Shown: positions 34,241-44,226 of the stretch, piece by piece
How the letters are laid out: every line of letters starts with the position of its first letter
Numbering within the stretch: position 1 is the stretch's first letter
Source: Diplodia intermedia
Taxonomy: Eukaryota > Ascomycota > Dothideomycetes > Botryosphaeriales > Botryosphaeriaceae
Assembly: GCA_021495925.1 (NCBI GenBank)
Contig: JAKEKT010000038.1
Location: 244,227 to 308,226, forward strand
Length of the DNA: 64,000 nt
Reading direction: 5' to 3'
Position numbers and translations under genes: made by a program
Notes under the pieces: model-generated
The model's database searches: none
What the model saw: the letters and a program-made list of their open reading frames with translations, nothing else
What the model was told of the DNA's origin: nothing

Positions 34241-35236
34241 CTACTCGGAACCGGGATTCTGCAGAGTGAGCACACCAGGGCGGTAAGGCAACAAGTCGTA
34301 GTCGGAGCTGTCGTTGGGGTCGTGTCCCTGGTAGAGCAGCTGCAGGTTGCACGGATCGACGGTGAAGGTCTGATCGGGGTTGGTGCGGACCAGGTCGCCA
34401 TGGGAGATGTCGTTGGTCCAGCTGGCGCCGCTGTTGGCCTTGCCTGCGAACGGGTTGCTCTCGGTCGCCGCCTGCGCCGTCCACTCCCCATCCAGGCTGG
34501 TGGACGTGAACGAGCGGAAGTACCGTCCGTTGGCGCCCTGCGCCTCGACGATCATCAAGTACGCTCCCTGGTCCTGCAGCGTGTAGACCTGCACCGCCTC
34601 GAACAGGTTCGCCGCCGTGTCGCTCATGACGACCGTCGACGCCGTGCCGAAGTCGCCCGGGAAGCTGCCGATGGGCATGCTGGCCCGGTAGATGCTGCCG
34701 TTGTCGCCGGCGAAGAAGAGGTACATGTTCTCGGCGTCACCGATGACCGTCTGGTCGATGGCGCCCGTGCTGGAGTCGGAGATTGTGCCGGAGAAGAGCG
34801 GCTGTGCTGACGACCACCCGTTCGCATCGGTGGGGTCGCTGGACGTCCGGTAGGAGAATGTGGTCGAGCCCCATTGGTGGGTGAGGATCCAGACGTCCTT
34901 GGGCTCGAAGTAGAAGAGCGTGGGCGCGACGGCGCTGGAGCTCATGGCCGTCTGGCTCGCTGTGGCCATGTCGGACCAGTCAGAGAAGAGCCCGAAGCTC
35001 ATGGAGCCGTAGCCGGCCGAGCCGCTGTCCGAAGCGTACACGAGATGCTGGTCCTGGTAGACGACACTGGTGAAATCCTTGACCGCCGCCCAACCATTCT
35101 GTGGCTCCGCCAGCGCTTCAGTCGATGACCATTGGTACGACGACGGAAGAGAGCACGTCGCTGCGTCTGTCACCGATGCGAGCAGCACAATGACTGCGGT
35201 CGACACCATGCTGGAGGTAGTCGTTGGAACCTTCAT
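34241..35236 (-). CDS. GH62 alpha-L-arabinofuranosidase, secreted
   Basis: 331-residue single-exon enzyme of glycoside hydrolase family 62, which removes arabinose side chains from arabinoxylan. Signal peptide about residues 1-25 (MVSTAVIVLLASVTDA after a short leader). GH62 motifs are LPSSYQWSSTEALAEP, WAAVKDFTSVVYQDQHLVYAS, FYFEPKDVWILTHQWGST, AIDQTVIGDAENMYLFF, LFEAVQVYTL and SWTNDISHGDLVRTNPDQT. It has no carbohydrate-binding module. The second methionine (residue 10) may be the real start because the signal peptide then follows immediately. A CATAAATTA box lies about 75 bases upstream. Confidence 0.93.
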   Translation of the reverse strand: MKVPTTTSSMVSTAVIVLLASVTDAATCSLPSSYQWSSTEALAEPQNGWAAVKDFTSVVYQDQHLVYASDSGSAGYGSMSFGLFSDWSDMATASQTAMSSSAVAPTLFYFEPKDVWILTHQWGSTTFSYRTSSDPTDANGWSSAQPLFSGTISDSSTGAIDQTVIGDAENMYLFFAGDNGSIYRASMPIGSFPGDFGTASTVVMSDTAANLFEAVQVYTLQDQGAYLMIVEAQGANGRYFRSFTSTSLDGEWTAQAATESNPFAGKANSGASWTNDISHGDLVRTNPDQTFTVDPCNLQLLYQGHDPNDSSDYDLLPYRPGVLTLQNPGSE

Positions 35237-35993
35237 TGTATCGCTTGTTTCTGGTAGTGGGAGATGCTGGGCAGACGAAGAGCTGAAGCAGGATACAGCG
35301 ACGGAGGACTGCCTAATTTATGGGTTGTACGGCTAAAGGCGTCCAAATGTTTGCTATTATGCTCGGTTTTAGGCTGTTAATATAAGTAAATCAACGAAAA
35401 AGTAACCTCCAGAACAGAGGGGACCGGGCCGACGTGTCGTTTCATGTGGGCAGCTAATGGGAGGCCGAATTTATTCTCTTGACACTCTAGCGTGTCGAGG
35501 ATCGCAACTGAAATCGAAACATCCATCTCCGTGTTTCGTGCGGGGTAGATGTCGTGTAATGCAGGCCCCTGGCTTTTTCGTATAGCGTATAGATCTCTAG
35601 TCCATCGTATAGCGTACATATATCCAAAATAGACTTCCACTATCGGAAGGACATGAACGCTCAGCTTGCCCACAGCGACAAGGATAGCCAGTAGTCGTAC
35701 GGAGGAGCTTAGAAGTACCCGACCTCGGACTCAGCGAGCGGCGGAGGCTATACAGGGCGTGCGATGAAGGCCGATGCCGTATGGGGCGGATAGCCTGCAT
35801 GCTCGATTGGGACTAGCGTTCAACTTCGATGCTGCCCACCCAAGGGCTAATTCTCGGCTAACTCGGCGATAAGCTTATCGGACGCACAGGAAAACCCGGG
35901 CCCGTCGGACGCGTCCATTCCATATCTACCTATTATTTCCAGCGATCGGACCACGCCCTCGCGGTCACGACGTCAGCAGCAACACCGTACCGG
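35237..35993. other. divergent intergenic region, about 0.76 kb
   Basis: Between the GH62 gene (leftward) and the PIF1-type helicase gene (rightward), so it carries both promoters. No other feature recognised. Confidence 0.6.
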
Positions 35994-37760
35994 ATGAGGC
36001 CGGAACCCTTTGGTCTCCTCTACGTACCGCGTAAGAGAGGCGCCGTCGCCTCCCTCGGTGCTCTATGCGCATGCCTCGGCATCGGCGCGCGTCCGGCGAC
36101 GCGTCTGTTTTCTGACGTAGCCGCATCCACGCCGCCGCCCCCACCCGGACCCCGTCCTCTTCCCGATTCACCGTCCCGACGTCGGCATTCCCCATGGCCC
36201 TTGCGACCAGCTTCGCCCACGCTGAGCCGCGTGACAGCTCATCTCTCTCTGCGGCAGCTCTCCACCGCAAGCACTTTGGCAAAGAAAACCAGCCGGCGCA
36301 AACGTAAACCACGTCAGCCGAAAATCGAGCCCGCGGAAAGATACCGACGCCAGGCCAAGATCTTGGGCTTGGAAGATGGGCTGAGCGAAGAGCAGCGGCG
36401 GGTGCTCCATCTGGTGCTGAACCACGAGAAAAGCGTCTTCTTCACCGGCCCTGCAGGCACCGGCAAGTCATTGCTCCTGAGGAGGATCATCGAAGGCCTG
36501 ACCACACAGCACCTCGAGGACAGCAGCAGCCGCATTGCGGTCACGGCCTCTACCGGCCTTGCGGCATTCAACATCGGCGGCACAACGCTTCATCGCTTTG
36601 CTGGCATCGGCCTTGGTAAAGCACCGACTGAAATCCTCATTGCGGACATCCAAGAGGACACGAGGTTCAAACTGAAGCGCTGGAAGGAGGTCAAAGTCCT
36701 CATCATCGACGAGATCTCCATGATTGACTGCACCCTCTTTGACAAGCTCGACACCATTGCGCGCGCCGTGCGCGAAAATGACCTGCCATTCGGAGGCATC
36801 CAGCTCGTCATCACCGGCGACTTCTTCCAGCTGCCGCCCGTGCTGCAGGGGTCAGATGACGGCACCCCGCGCTTCTGTTTCGAAGCCAAGGCATGGAAGG
36901 CGGCCGTACCGCACACCATCGGCTTGACGCAGATCTACAGACAGAGCGATCCCGTGTTCGCCGGCATGCTGAACGAGATCCGCGAGGGCCGCCTTACGCC
37001 AGCCACCATCGACACCTTCAAAAGCCTGAGTCGCCCGCTGGTGTCACCCGGCGACAACGCCCCAGAACCTGCCGAGCTCTTCGCCCTACGCCGTGAGGCA
37101 GACGCAGCAAACACGAGGCGGATGCGAAACATCAGGGACCATGTCAACACGTACCACGCCAAAGACGGCGGCACAATTGAAGATGCAGACACGCGCAAAA
37201 GGCTCTTGGCCGACTGCATGGCACCCGAGATTCTGGAAATCAAGAAAACGGCCCAAGTCATGCTCATCAAGAACATAGACAAGACGCTTGTGAACGGCTC
37301 GCTGGGCCGCGTCGTGGGGTTCGCGAACCGATTCACCTTCTCCGTTGGTACATGGGGCCTTGGGGCTCGTAACCCCGCGGGCGGCGAGCTCTACCCCGTC
37401 GTCCAGTTTCAGCTTTCGGACGGCGGAACGAGGACTGAGCTGTGCGAGCCCGCCGAGTGGTCCGTCCAGAAGTGGGTGCCAGACCCGTGGTCCGACACCG
37501 GCTGGGAGGTCGAGACGCTGGCAACGCGCACCCAGGTCCCTCTCATCCTCGCCTGGGCCCTCAGCATCCACAAGTCTCAGGGCCAGACGTTGGAGCTCGT
37601 CAAGGTGGACCTGAACCGCGTGTTCGAGCGCGGCCAGGCCTATGTCGCCCTGTCGCGTGCGAAGAGTATGGACGGACTGCAGGTGCTGAACTTCGATCCC
37701 AAGAGGGTGACTGCGCATCCGAAGGTGAAGGAATTCTACGCGAGTCTGTCGAGTCGATAG
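35994..37760 (+). CDS. PIF1-type DNA helicase
   Basis: 588-residue, single-exon 5'-to-3' DNA helicase of the PIF1 family, which unwinds G-quadruplexes and acts at telomeres, replication forks and in mitochondria. Motifs in order: GPAGTGKSLLLRRI (Walker A), ASTGLAAFNIGGTTLHRFAGIG (Ia), LIIDEISMID (II), GDFFQLPPV (III), LTQIYRQ (IV), LSIHKSQGQTLE (V) and YVALSRAKSMDGLQVL (VI). The first 90 residues are Arg/Ser/Pro-rich with few acids, like a mitochondrial targeting sequence. It lacks the long extra domains of the transposon-borne Helitron helicases and is a normal host gene. Its stop is 197 bases from the convergent stop of the next gene. Confidence 0.92.
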   Translation: MRPEPFGLLYVPRKRGAVASLGALCACLGIGARPATRLFSDVAASTPPPPPGPRPLPDSPSRRRHSPWPLRPASPTLSRVTAHLSLRQLSTASTLAKKTSRRKRKPRQPKIEPAERYRRQAKILGLEDGLSEEQRRVLHLVLNHEKSVFFTGPAGTGKSLLLRRIIEGLTTQHLEDSSSRIAVTASTGLAAFNIGGTTLHRFAGIGLGKAPTEILIADIQEDTRFKLKRWKEVKVLIIDEISMIDCTLFDKLDTIARAVRENDLPFGGIQLVITGDFFQLPPVLQGSDDGTPRFCFEAKAWKAAVPHTIGLTQIYRQSDPVFAGMLNEIREGRLTPATIDTFKSLSRPLVSPGDNAPEPAELFALRREADAANTRRMRNIRDHVNTYHAKDGGTIEDADTRKRLLADCMAPEILEIKKTAQVMLIKNIDKTLVNGSLGRVVGFANRFTFSVGTWGLGARNPAGGELYPVVQFQLSDGGTRTELCEPAEWSVQKWVPDPWSDTGWEVETLATRTQVPLILAWALSIHKSQGQTLELVKVDLNRVFERGQAYVALSRAKSMDGLQVLNFDPKRVTAHPKVKEFYASLSSR

Positions 37761-37957
37761 TGCATGGTTGCAGCGTGTTCACGTCTCCACTCAATACCCC
37801 TTGCAATACGAGAGAACAGTACAATCTGCACTTCTACTTCACGGTGACTTCGTGCTAATGATGGAACGATAGTACGTACTACTTGGGCTGTTTACAAGAG
37901 AAAGCCTGCGGGGCGCGGAAAAGTTCCAACGGCGTCAAATCTGGATTCCACCCGCAC

Positions 37958-39049
37958 TCACTCGACTTTCTTGTCATCCCCCATGTACCAGTCGACGCTT
38001 TCCTTGATTCCATCCTGCAACGAGACAACCGGCCGATACCCAAGAACCCGGACTGCCTTGTCAATGTTGAGCGTGCGCGTTATGTACGCGAAAACCACGC
38101 CCTCGCGGAGCATGAGGGACTGCCTGCGGCCGAGCGAGAACAGCCACACGCCCCACTCAGAAAAGAAGCACACAATAAGGGCCATGATCCGAGGGACTTT
38201 CACGATATCCTTATCATCCACCGGCTTGCCGACAGCGGCGGACACAGCCAGCGTGAAGTCCCAAAACGTGATTCGTTCGTGGTTGGTGATGTTGAAGGCC
38301 TCACCCTCGACGCGCCGGTCTGCCGGCAGAGGCGCCCCATCCGAGGCAAGCAGGAGCCGGTCGGCGGCGAGAAGGCACGCATGCACCACGTTCTCCACGT
38401 ACACGAAATCCCACGGGTTGTTCTCTCCCATCCGGAAGCGGGCTTTGCCAGCCTTGGAGACTTGGACAATCCTCTCCAGGAACCCGGGGTTGTTGGGGCC
38501 GAACGTGGTACATGGCCTCAGAGAAACCGTCACCATTCCGTCTTTGCGGTTGGCGGCGAGCACGTCCTCCTCCGCGATGGCTTTAGAGAGGGTGTAGACG
38601 TGTTTCTGCAGCGGTGGTTTGAGAACGGGCATCGACTCGTCCGCCTCGATCAGATCCGAGACGTTGTCGTGCACAACGGCGGAAGAGGACGTGAAGACAA
38701 GGGCTTTGACACCGACGAGCCGGGAGGATTCCAGCACGTGGCGGGTGCCATCAACGTTGACTCTCCAGAAGCGCTTGTCATTGGGAACGATGCTGGGAGG
38801 GCATGCCAGATGGAAAACGACGCGGGGCGGCGGTTGGAGCTGCTCGAATACGGCTCGCACATGGGACCCATCGGAAAGATCGCATTGGTGGTATGATACA
38901 CCGGGAAAGGTGTTCACTGTGACGTCCAGATCGAGCACAGAAATCGTGCATGTCGGCTCGATCTCCAGAATGCGGCGGATGAGGTGGTGAGCGTAGAAGC
39001 CGCAGCCACCGGTAACAAGGACCGAACCGAAGCTGTCGTGTGACTGCAT
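37958..39049 (-). CDS. ERG26-like 3-beta-hydroxysteroid dehydrogenase
   Basis: 363-residue extended SDR of the 3-beta-HSD / sterol C4-decarboxylase (ERG26) group, single exon. The start MQSHDSFGSVLVTGG is chosen because it places the Rossmann strand at the N-terminus. The nucleotide loop is TGGCGFYAHHL: the third glycine of GxxGxxG is Ala. The catalytic Tyr-x-x-x-Lys is YTLSK, after SSSAVVHDN. LRPCTTFGPNNPG and NPWDFVYVENVVHA are typical of the family, as is a C-terminal hydrophobic segment (IMALIVCFFSEWGVWLF). It is a clear paralogue of the gene at 41937-43046. Such paralogues act on sterols or triterpenoids; the housekeeping ERG26 is probably elsewhere. Confidence 0.88.
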   Translation of the reverse strand: MQSHDSFGSVLVTGGCGFYAHHLIRRILEIEPTCTISVLDLDVTVNTFPGVSYHQCDLSDGSHVRAVFEQLQPPPRVVFHLACPPSIVPNDKRFWRVNVDGTRHVLESSRLVGVKALVFTSSSAVVHDNVSDLIEADESMPVLKPPLQKHVYTLSKAIAEEDVLAANRKDGMVTVSLRPCTTFGPNNPGFLERIVQVSKAGKARFRMGENNPWDFVYVENVVHACLLAADRLLLASDGAPLPADRRVEGEAFNITNHERITFWDFTLAVSAAVGKPVDDKDIVKVPRIMALIVCFFSEWGVWLFSLGRRQSLMLREGVVFAYITRTLNIDKAVRVLGYRPVVSLQDGIKESVDWYMGDDKKVE

Positions 39050-39299
39050 TGGGCTTGAAGAAAGGAGAGGTGAACCTGGCGGGAGTGCGAGGTGGACGAG
39101 CTGATGGGGGCCGTGAAAGGGGGGTGTCATTTGTATTGGTCTGCTGTGCCGCATACTGCTGCCTTGGCCCTTCCCCACCTGTTCCCCTGTCTGTCCCGCT
39201 TGCGTGATACGTGCCGCCCCGACAATAATAACCTGTCTCGGACCCTATGGCTTAGCGGCCTCCTGTGCCGCAGTAATCAATCTCCTCGTCTTCTCTGCC

Positions 39300-40700
39300 T
39301 CAAACCTCGAGTTCTCTGGCAGACCTCGCAGCTCCAGTATGATCATCACTATCACCAACTTTCCTCGCCACACGAACATCTTCTACATCCGTCGACCTCT
39401 CGAAGGAACTCGTTTGCGAGCTTCTCCGCGAGTCGACAGATGAGAGTATCATCTTGACATGGTGATATGCCCGCAGGACCATGCCCTTGCTGTAGCCGCA
39501 GAAAGCAGGTAGGTTAAGAAGGCACCCAGACATTATGGCTGCGTTGACTTCCACGATTCTGTCCTGGTCAGCTTTCGGGGGTCTGCAATGGATACGGCAA
39601 GGTACACACGTATACAAAGAATTGTTGCCCTGCTCCCACAGGATGTCCTTGCTGCCAGACGACTTTATAAACAGCCCCAGCCGCGTAGTACTTGCCGCAC
39701 ATGCTCTATTCCCACATTGTCAGCTCTAATCTTGTTTCCTCCGTCACCTTTCTGGGGTTCACCTACACAACGCCGGTTAAAAAGATGATGAGAATCAACA
39801 TTTTCTGACGCGTCTGGATCAGAAGTTTAAGGAAGGGAGGAATCGGCAGTAGGAGCACGTAAAAGTCAGTGGCCACTGTAACAGCTGCATTCAAAATGAT
39901 TAGGCTACCGCTAACGGCCGTGCAGAAGTCGGTAGAGGGTGAGTCCAGTGACACGCATTTATACAATGCCGCGATTGCAGGACCCAACATAGAGAGCCAG
40001 AAAGCGGTGAGGAAGACGAGCATGCAGACAATCCAGCGACCCATGTTTGTGCTTCGCGGGAAGATGCGTAGATAAAGCAGCAACATGGACACTTTAGCCA
40101 TGTACATGGTGGTAAGGTATACGGTGTTGTCCGCGTTAATGAGCTACATTGTTGTTATCATTACACAGTTCGATGTAGAGTCCTTAGGGCCGGGTTTACC
40201 TTCAAGTTTTCTTCTCTTATGAGCCAGGTCACAGGAATGTCCCACATGTGGCGACCGAGTCCGACTTTGGTTTCTGTATTGCTTATGTGTTAGTTCTCTT
40301 TCCAAAATTACAACACCTTGAGGATCCTTACGGAGCATCATGACAACTGCCTGGGTGATCGATCCCATCTGTCATCTTCATTAGCTCATGGGTTGAAACA
40401 AGTTGTGGTGGAGGATGGCGAACGGCAGCCACAACACAGGCGACTAAATCAGGTAGACAGCGATCATTAGCTCCCTTGTCGTTTAGTATGTGTAAACAGC
40501 TGTCCTAGCTACTTACGATCATCCCACCATAGAGCCTTAGAGAAGCCTTTAATGCCCAGGCGCACTGCTACGAGAGCTATCATCGACAACGTCCAAATGA
40601 TGCTGAGGATGAGCAGTGTGTTGTAGTAGCTGGGCGGGTCGACAAAGTCTGGCAGCACTCCTGCCGGTGGCTCCATTGCGGGTACCAGCGAGAGATCCAT
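39300..40700 (-). CDS. PTH11-like rhodopsin-domain membrane protein, seven exons
   Basis: 348-residue fungal integral membrane protein of the rhodopsin-domain (PTH11-like GPCR) family, proposed sensors of surface and nutrients. Exons 40700-40517, 40443-40424 (20 bases), 40368-40332 (37 bases), 40273-40200, 40143-39767, 39705-39610 and 39558-39300. All junctions are GT-AG and in frame, though several donors are weak (GTTCGC, GTAAAC). Conserved pieces seen are ALWWDD, VGLGRHMWDIP, LTTMYMAKVSMLLLYLRIF, TGVVACAASTTRL and IVEVNAAIMSGCLLNLPAF, ending in a Ser-rich cytosolic tail. A start at 40676 (MEPPAGVLPDF) is equally possible. Unspliced, it looks broken; spliced, it is intact. It lies between the two ERG26-like paralogues. 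Confidence 0.8.
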
Positions 40701-41897
40701 ACCAGCGGGAAATGACTGGAGAAAGACGGTTTTGCCGGGAAGTGTCAGCGGAGGTACCTGAACAGTTCACAGGTGCAACGCATAAGTATTCACAAGAGCT
40801 CCCCATTCCCATTATGCTAATCGGTGCTTTCTGGAAGCGGTACCCGCTGACCATATGTACAGAGGAAATTTAGAATCACGTATCCGTCTCCAGGTCAGCA
40901 CAAGTTCTGATTGGAAAAGTTGCCGAGGATGTGAAGCTTCTGCATGTCGGCGTATCGCGCAAGGCCAAGGTCTTTGTGGGTCCGCCATACGGAGCCATTT
41001 ACAGCCACAGCAATGGCGGGATTCCCTCTACGCGCATCAGTCGTAGGACGAAGCCGACTTGGGACGCGTAATGTAAATCCAGCTACCGGGAGTTTCGTGG
41101 TGGGGCGAGGCTGCACATTCCTTCGCGAAGAGGAAGGTATCTACGCGTCGGGTAGCGATGGGGCGCTTTCGCGGCACAGCTGAGTTATTTCCGCTGCACG
41201 GAAAGGGAGAGACCCTTGTCATTGCTCGATGCTGCCCCTCGCTTGCGTGCGTGATTCAGACAAGCCAGCGCTTAAGTAGAGCACACTTCGCCGCAAGCAC
41301 CGGCAGGAGACCTCATCGCACCTTTCGATCCCAGCTCCCATGGCGCGAAGCCGCAGAGCCATGTCTATCTTGAGACCCGACCCATGTCGTATTTGGCACG
41401 TGCGGTGTCTGTCGGTAAATATACGCCCAATTCGTGCGTACCCCACATGTCCATGTGGGAAGAGTGGTGGCGCCATCAATGGAGCTCGGAAGGCTCAGAT
41501 CTCTGTCACTGCTGTATACGCGGTAGTATCGCGGAACTGTCATGGGAAACGACGCGAACATAAAGCTCAGATTTTCCTTAACAATTCCGTCCTCCTGCGT
41601 GCAGCTTTATCTTTGGGAAGGCCCTGGTGGAGAAATTGTTAACTGCCCCACCGGGCATCCTATGGGTGGAGGCAGTCAATTTCAGCTTGTATTTGCAAGT
41701 CCCCAGCAACACATCAAGCCAGAATCGATCCCCGATGAGCTGGTTGGAGGAGAGCCTGAAGTTTCATTCCAGACCAAGAAAGATGTGTTGCAAGCATAGC
41801 CGTCCCTCCCATTCTCCCATCACCCGCCCGCGCCGCATGGATCGGCGCCCTCGAGCGGCGCAGCAGAGCGGCACAGCGGGAGCGGCACAGCGCATAA
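40701..41897. other. intergenic region, about 1.2 kb
   Basis: Divergent space between the PTH11-like gene and the second ERG26-like gene. A frame of 195 codons at 41627-42214 is a shadow of the next gene plus its leader. No other gene or repeat recognised. Confidence 0.55.
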
Positions 41898-41936
41898 ATG
41901 AATCGTCAATCCCCCATCGAGCCGACCAACCACACA

Positions 41937-43046
41937 ATGGCGCCCCCAGAATACGAGAGCTTCGGCTCGGTGCTGGTCACGGGCGGCTGCGGCTTCGTGG
42001 GCCACCACGTCGTCGCCGGCCTGCTCCGAGCACAGCCGCAGTGCACCGTCGCCGCCATCGACATTTCCATCTCCAACACGTTACCCGGCGCCGCCTACCA
42101 CCGTGTAGACATCACCGATTCCAGTGCCTTGCACACCTTCCTCCACTTGCTCGACCCTCCTCCACGCGTCGTCATCCACACCGCCTGCGCCCCGATACTC
42201 ACCCGCGAGCATGACGTCCTGTGGAGTGTCAATCTGAACGGCACACGCAACCTTCTCGACGCCGCCCGAGACGTGGGCACCGTCCGCGCCTTCGTCCACT
42301 GCTCGTCGTCATCAGTGGTGCACGACAACCGCACCCACCTGGTCGAGGCCGACGAGGACCTGCCCGTGCTGAAGGCGCCGGCCCAGAAGCGCGTCTACAC
42401 CCTCACCAAAGCCTTGGCCGAGGAGGCCGTCCTCCAAGCCAACCGCAGCACCGCCGCCATGCTCACCGTCGCCATCCGCCCGTGCACGCTCTTCGGCCCC
42501 GGCAACGACCTCTTCATCACCAAGATCATCGACGTCGTCGAGTCCGGCCGCGCCCGCCTCCAGCTCGGCGAGGGCACCAACCCGTGGGACTTTTGCTACA
42601 TCGACAACCTCGTCCACGCCCTGTTCCTGGCCGCCTCCGCCCTGCTGCGCGTCGACACCACCGCGCCGCCGTTGCCGGCCGATTGTCGTGTCGAGGGCGA
42701 GCCCATCAACGTCACCAACCTCGAGCGGCTGCCCTTCTGGGGCTTTACCCTCGCCGTCGCCGATGCCTTGTGCAAACCAGTTCCCCCGCATGATCTTATC
42801 AAGATCCCGCTCTGGATTGGCCTGATCATGGGCTTCGTTGCCGAGTGGGGCGTGTGGCTGCTGTCACTAGGCCGGAAGGAGGCTGGAATGAGCGTGGAGA
42901 CGGTTGGGTATACGTACTTGATTAGGACCTTGAAGTGTGACAAGGCACGCGAGAGGCTGGCCTACAAGCCGCTCGTCGGGTTGCATGAGGGCATTCGAAG
43001 AACGATTGAGGAGTATAAGAATAGTAAGGAGAGGAAGGAGAAGTAG
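41937..43046 (+). CDS. ERG26-like 3-beta-hydroxysteroid dehydrogenase, second copy
   Basis: 369-residue paralogue of the gene at 37958-39049, on the opposite strand, single exon. The start at 41937 is chosen over the in-frame ATG at 41898 because its context (CACACAATGG) is better and matches the N-terminus of the paralogue. Here the nucleotide loop is complete, VTGGCGFVGHHV. Catalytic residues are SSSSVVHDN and YTLTK. IRPCTLFGPGNDLF, NPWDFCYIDNLVHALFLA and the C-terminal membrane-like segment (WIGLIMGFVAEWGVWLL) correspond to the other copy position by position. The tail is Lys/Glu-rich. Same reaction class, substrate unknown. Confidence 0.88.
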   Translation: MAPPEYESFGSVLVTGGCGFVGHHVVAGLLRAQPQCTVAAIDISISNTLPGAAYHRVDITDSSALHTFLHLLDPPPRVVIHTACAPILTREHDVLWSVNLNGTRNLLDAARDVGTVRAFVHCSSSSVVHDNRTHLVEADEDLPVLKAPAQKRVYTLTKALAEEAVLQANRSTAAMLTVAIRPCTLFGPGNDLFITKIIDVVESGRARLQLGEGTNPWDFCYIDNLVHALFLAASALLRVDTTAPPLPADCRVEGEPINVTNLERLPFWGFTLAVADALCKPVPPHDLIKIPLWIGLIMGFVAEWGVWLLSLGRKEAGMSVETVGYTYLIRTLKCDKARERLAYKPLVGLHEGIRRTIEEYKNSKERKEK

Positions 43047-43241
43047 TTAAGACTCATAGACCTTATCTATCAAGCGAAGTGTATGTAGTACAACTATACG
43101 AGGGAAATATTACTTACTAGCATTTTTTTTTACATCGCGGTTTTTTTAGTCGCGGTTGGCCCTCTCCGTTCTAGCCAGCGTTGATCCAGCCCGCTATTAC
43201 CTTGGCATGCTTGGCTGTGCTGCGCCACTCGATAAGGCGGG

Positions 43242-43253
43242 TATATATTTATA
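43242..43253 (+). promoter_or_regulatory. TATA box of the alpha/beta-barrel protein gene
   Basis: TATATATTTATA, 65-76 bases upstream of the start codon at 43318. The strongest TATA match in the gene-bearing part of the window. Confidence 0.6.
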
Positions 43254-43317
43254 GCTGACCGTCCTGCGCCTCTAAACTCCAACCCCGCAACGTTTTCCAC
43301 CAAATCAACCACACAAA

Positions 43318-44200
43318 ATGGTAGTCCGCCCGCTCAACGTGTGGATTGAGTTCCGCGTGCCCGAATCCGAGCCTATCTTTGAGACCGGCAACGAGTTCGC
43401 CCCCAATGAAGCGCGCCAGAAGTGGGTCGAAACGGTGTGCCCGTTGACCGAGGCTTCCGGGTTCCAGGGTGCCTGCTGGTCGCGGTTCCGAGATGACCCT
43501 GAGAGAGTAGCGTTATGTGTCCGTAAGTCACGAAGACGCATCCGTGTTATTTCTCTGTTTTCACTTTCACGGCTTTGCAATTTACTAATGCGCTGCCGTT
43601 GCAGGATGGGCGTCACGGGAGGCGCTCGAAGCCTTCAAAGAGTCGCCCGGGTACGATAGGTACTGGAAAGGCATCTCTGCCTTTTCCAACCCCGAGGAAA
43701 CCGAGCTTGAGGGCCGTTGCCACCCCGTGCGTTATCTAAGCGGGGCGAGGTACCCTTCCTTGCTCCGTGTTCCATTTCCCCACCCGGTCGACTCCGAGAA
43801 GCATGAGAAGATTCTACGCCTGAATGGCTTCATCAACGATAACCGCATGCTACCGCTGCCTTGGAGAAGGCAGCATCAGCCATGGCAAGGCGCGCCCTCG
43901 CTGGTGTGGGCACTGAGCCCTCAGATGCGTAACGGCAATTTGATGGATATGGCGTTCTGGTTTCATTCCTGGTCAAGCCCCGAGGAGGAAGAAAAGTACA
44001 AGACCACGCCCAGGAAGAATTACTCGGACGGATTTGGCGAAGTCTTGCCAAGCGAGAGGCTCGACCGAAAAGTGAGAGAGTTTGGGGCTTCTGAATGGCA
44101 AGAAGAGCACTTCCAGCCGTTCAAGCAAATTCCGACGAGGTTCAATGGCGAGCCCACGAATGGTAGATTCATGCGCAACGGAAGGGAGATTTTCGCATGA
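43318..44200 (+). CDS. probable dimeric alpha/beta-barrel (ABM-like) protein
   Basis: 266-residue cytosolic protein. Exons 43318-43522 and 43605-44200; the intron runs from GTAAGT to TTGCAG. The first 110 residues read like an antibiotic-biosynthesis-monooxygenase-like ferredoxin fold: NVWIEFRVPES, WVETVCPLTEASGFQGACWSRF, then RWASREALEAFKESPGYDRYW, the usual helix after the central strand. The second part is Trp-rich (MDMAFWFHSWSSPEEEEKY) and may be a second, diverged barrel repeat. These folds serve as small oxygenases, cyclases or haem handlers in fungi. No catalytic residue can be named. The stop is 26 bases from the convergent stop of the protease gene. Confidence 0.75.
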
Positions 44201-44226
44201 ACGAGTTTCCTTGTATGAATACAAAA

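Noticed and set aside
39300..40700. Receptor-like gene as a pseudogene
   Set aside because: Apparent stops disappear when seven exons with GT-AG borders are joined; every junction restores a family motif.
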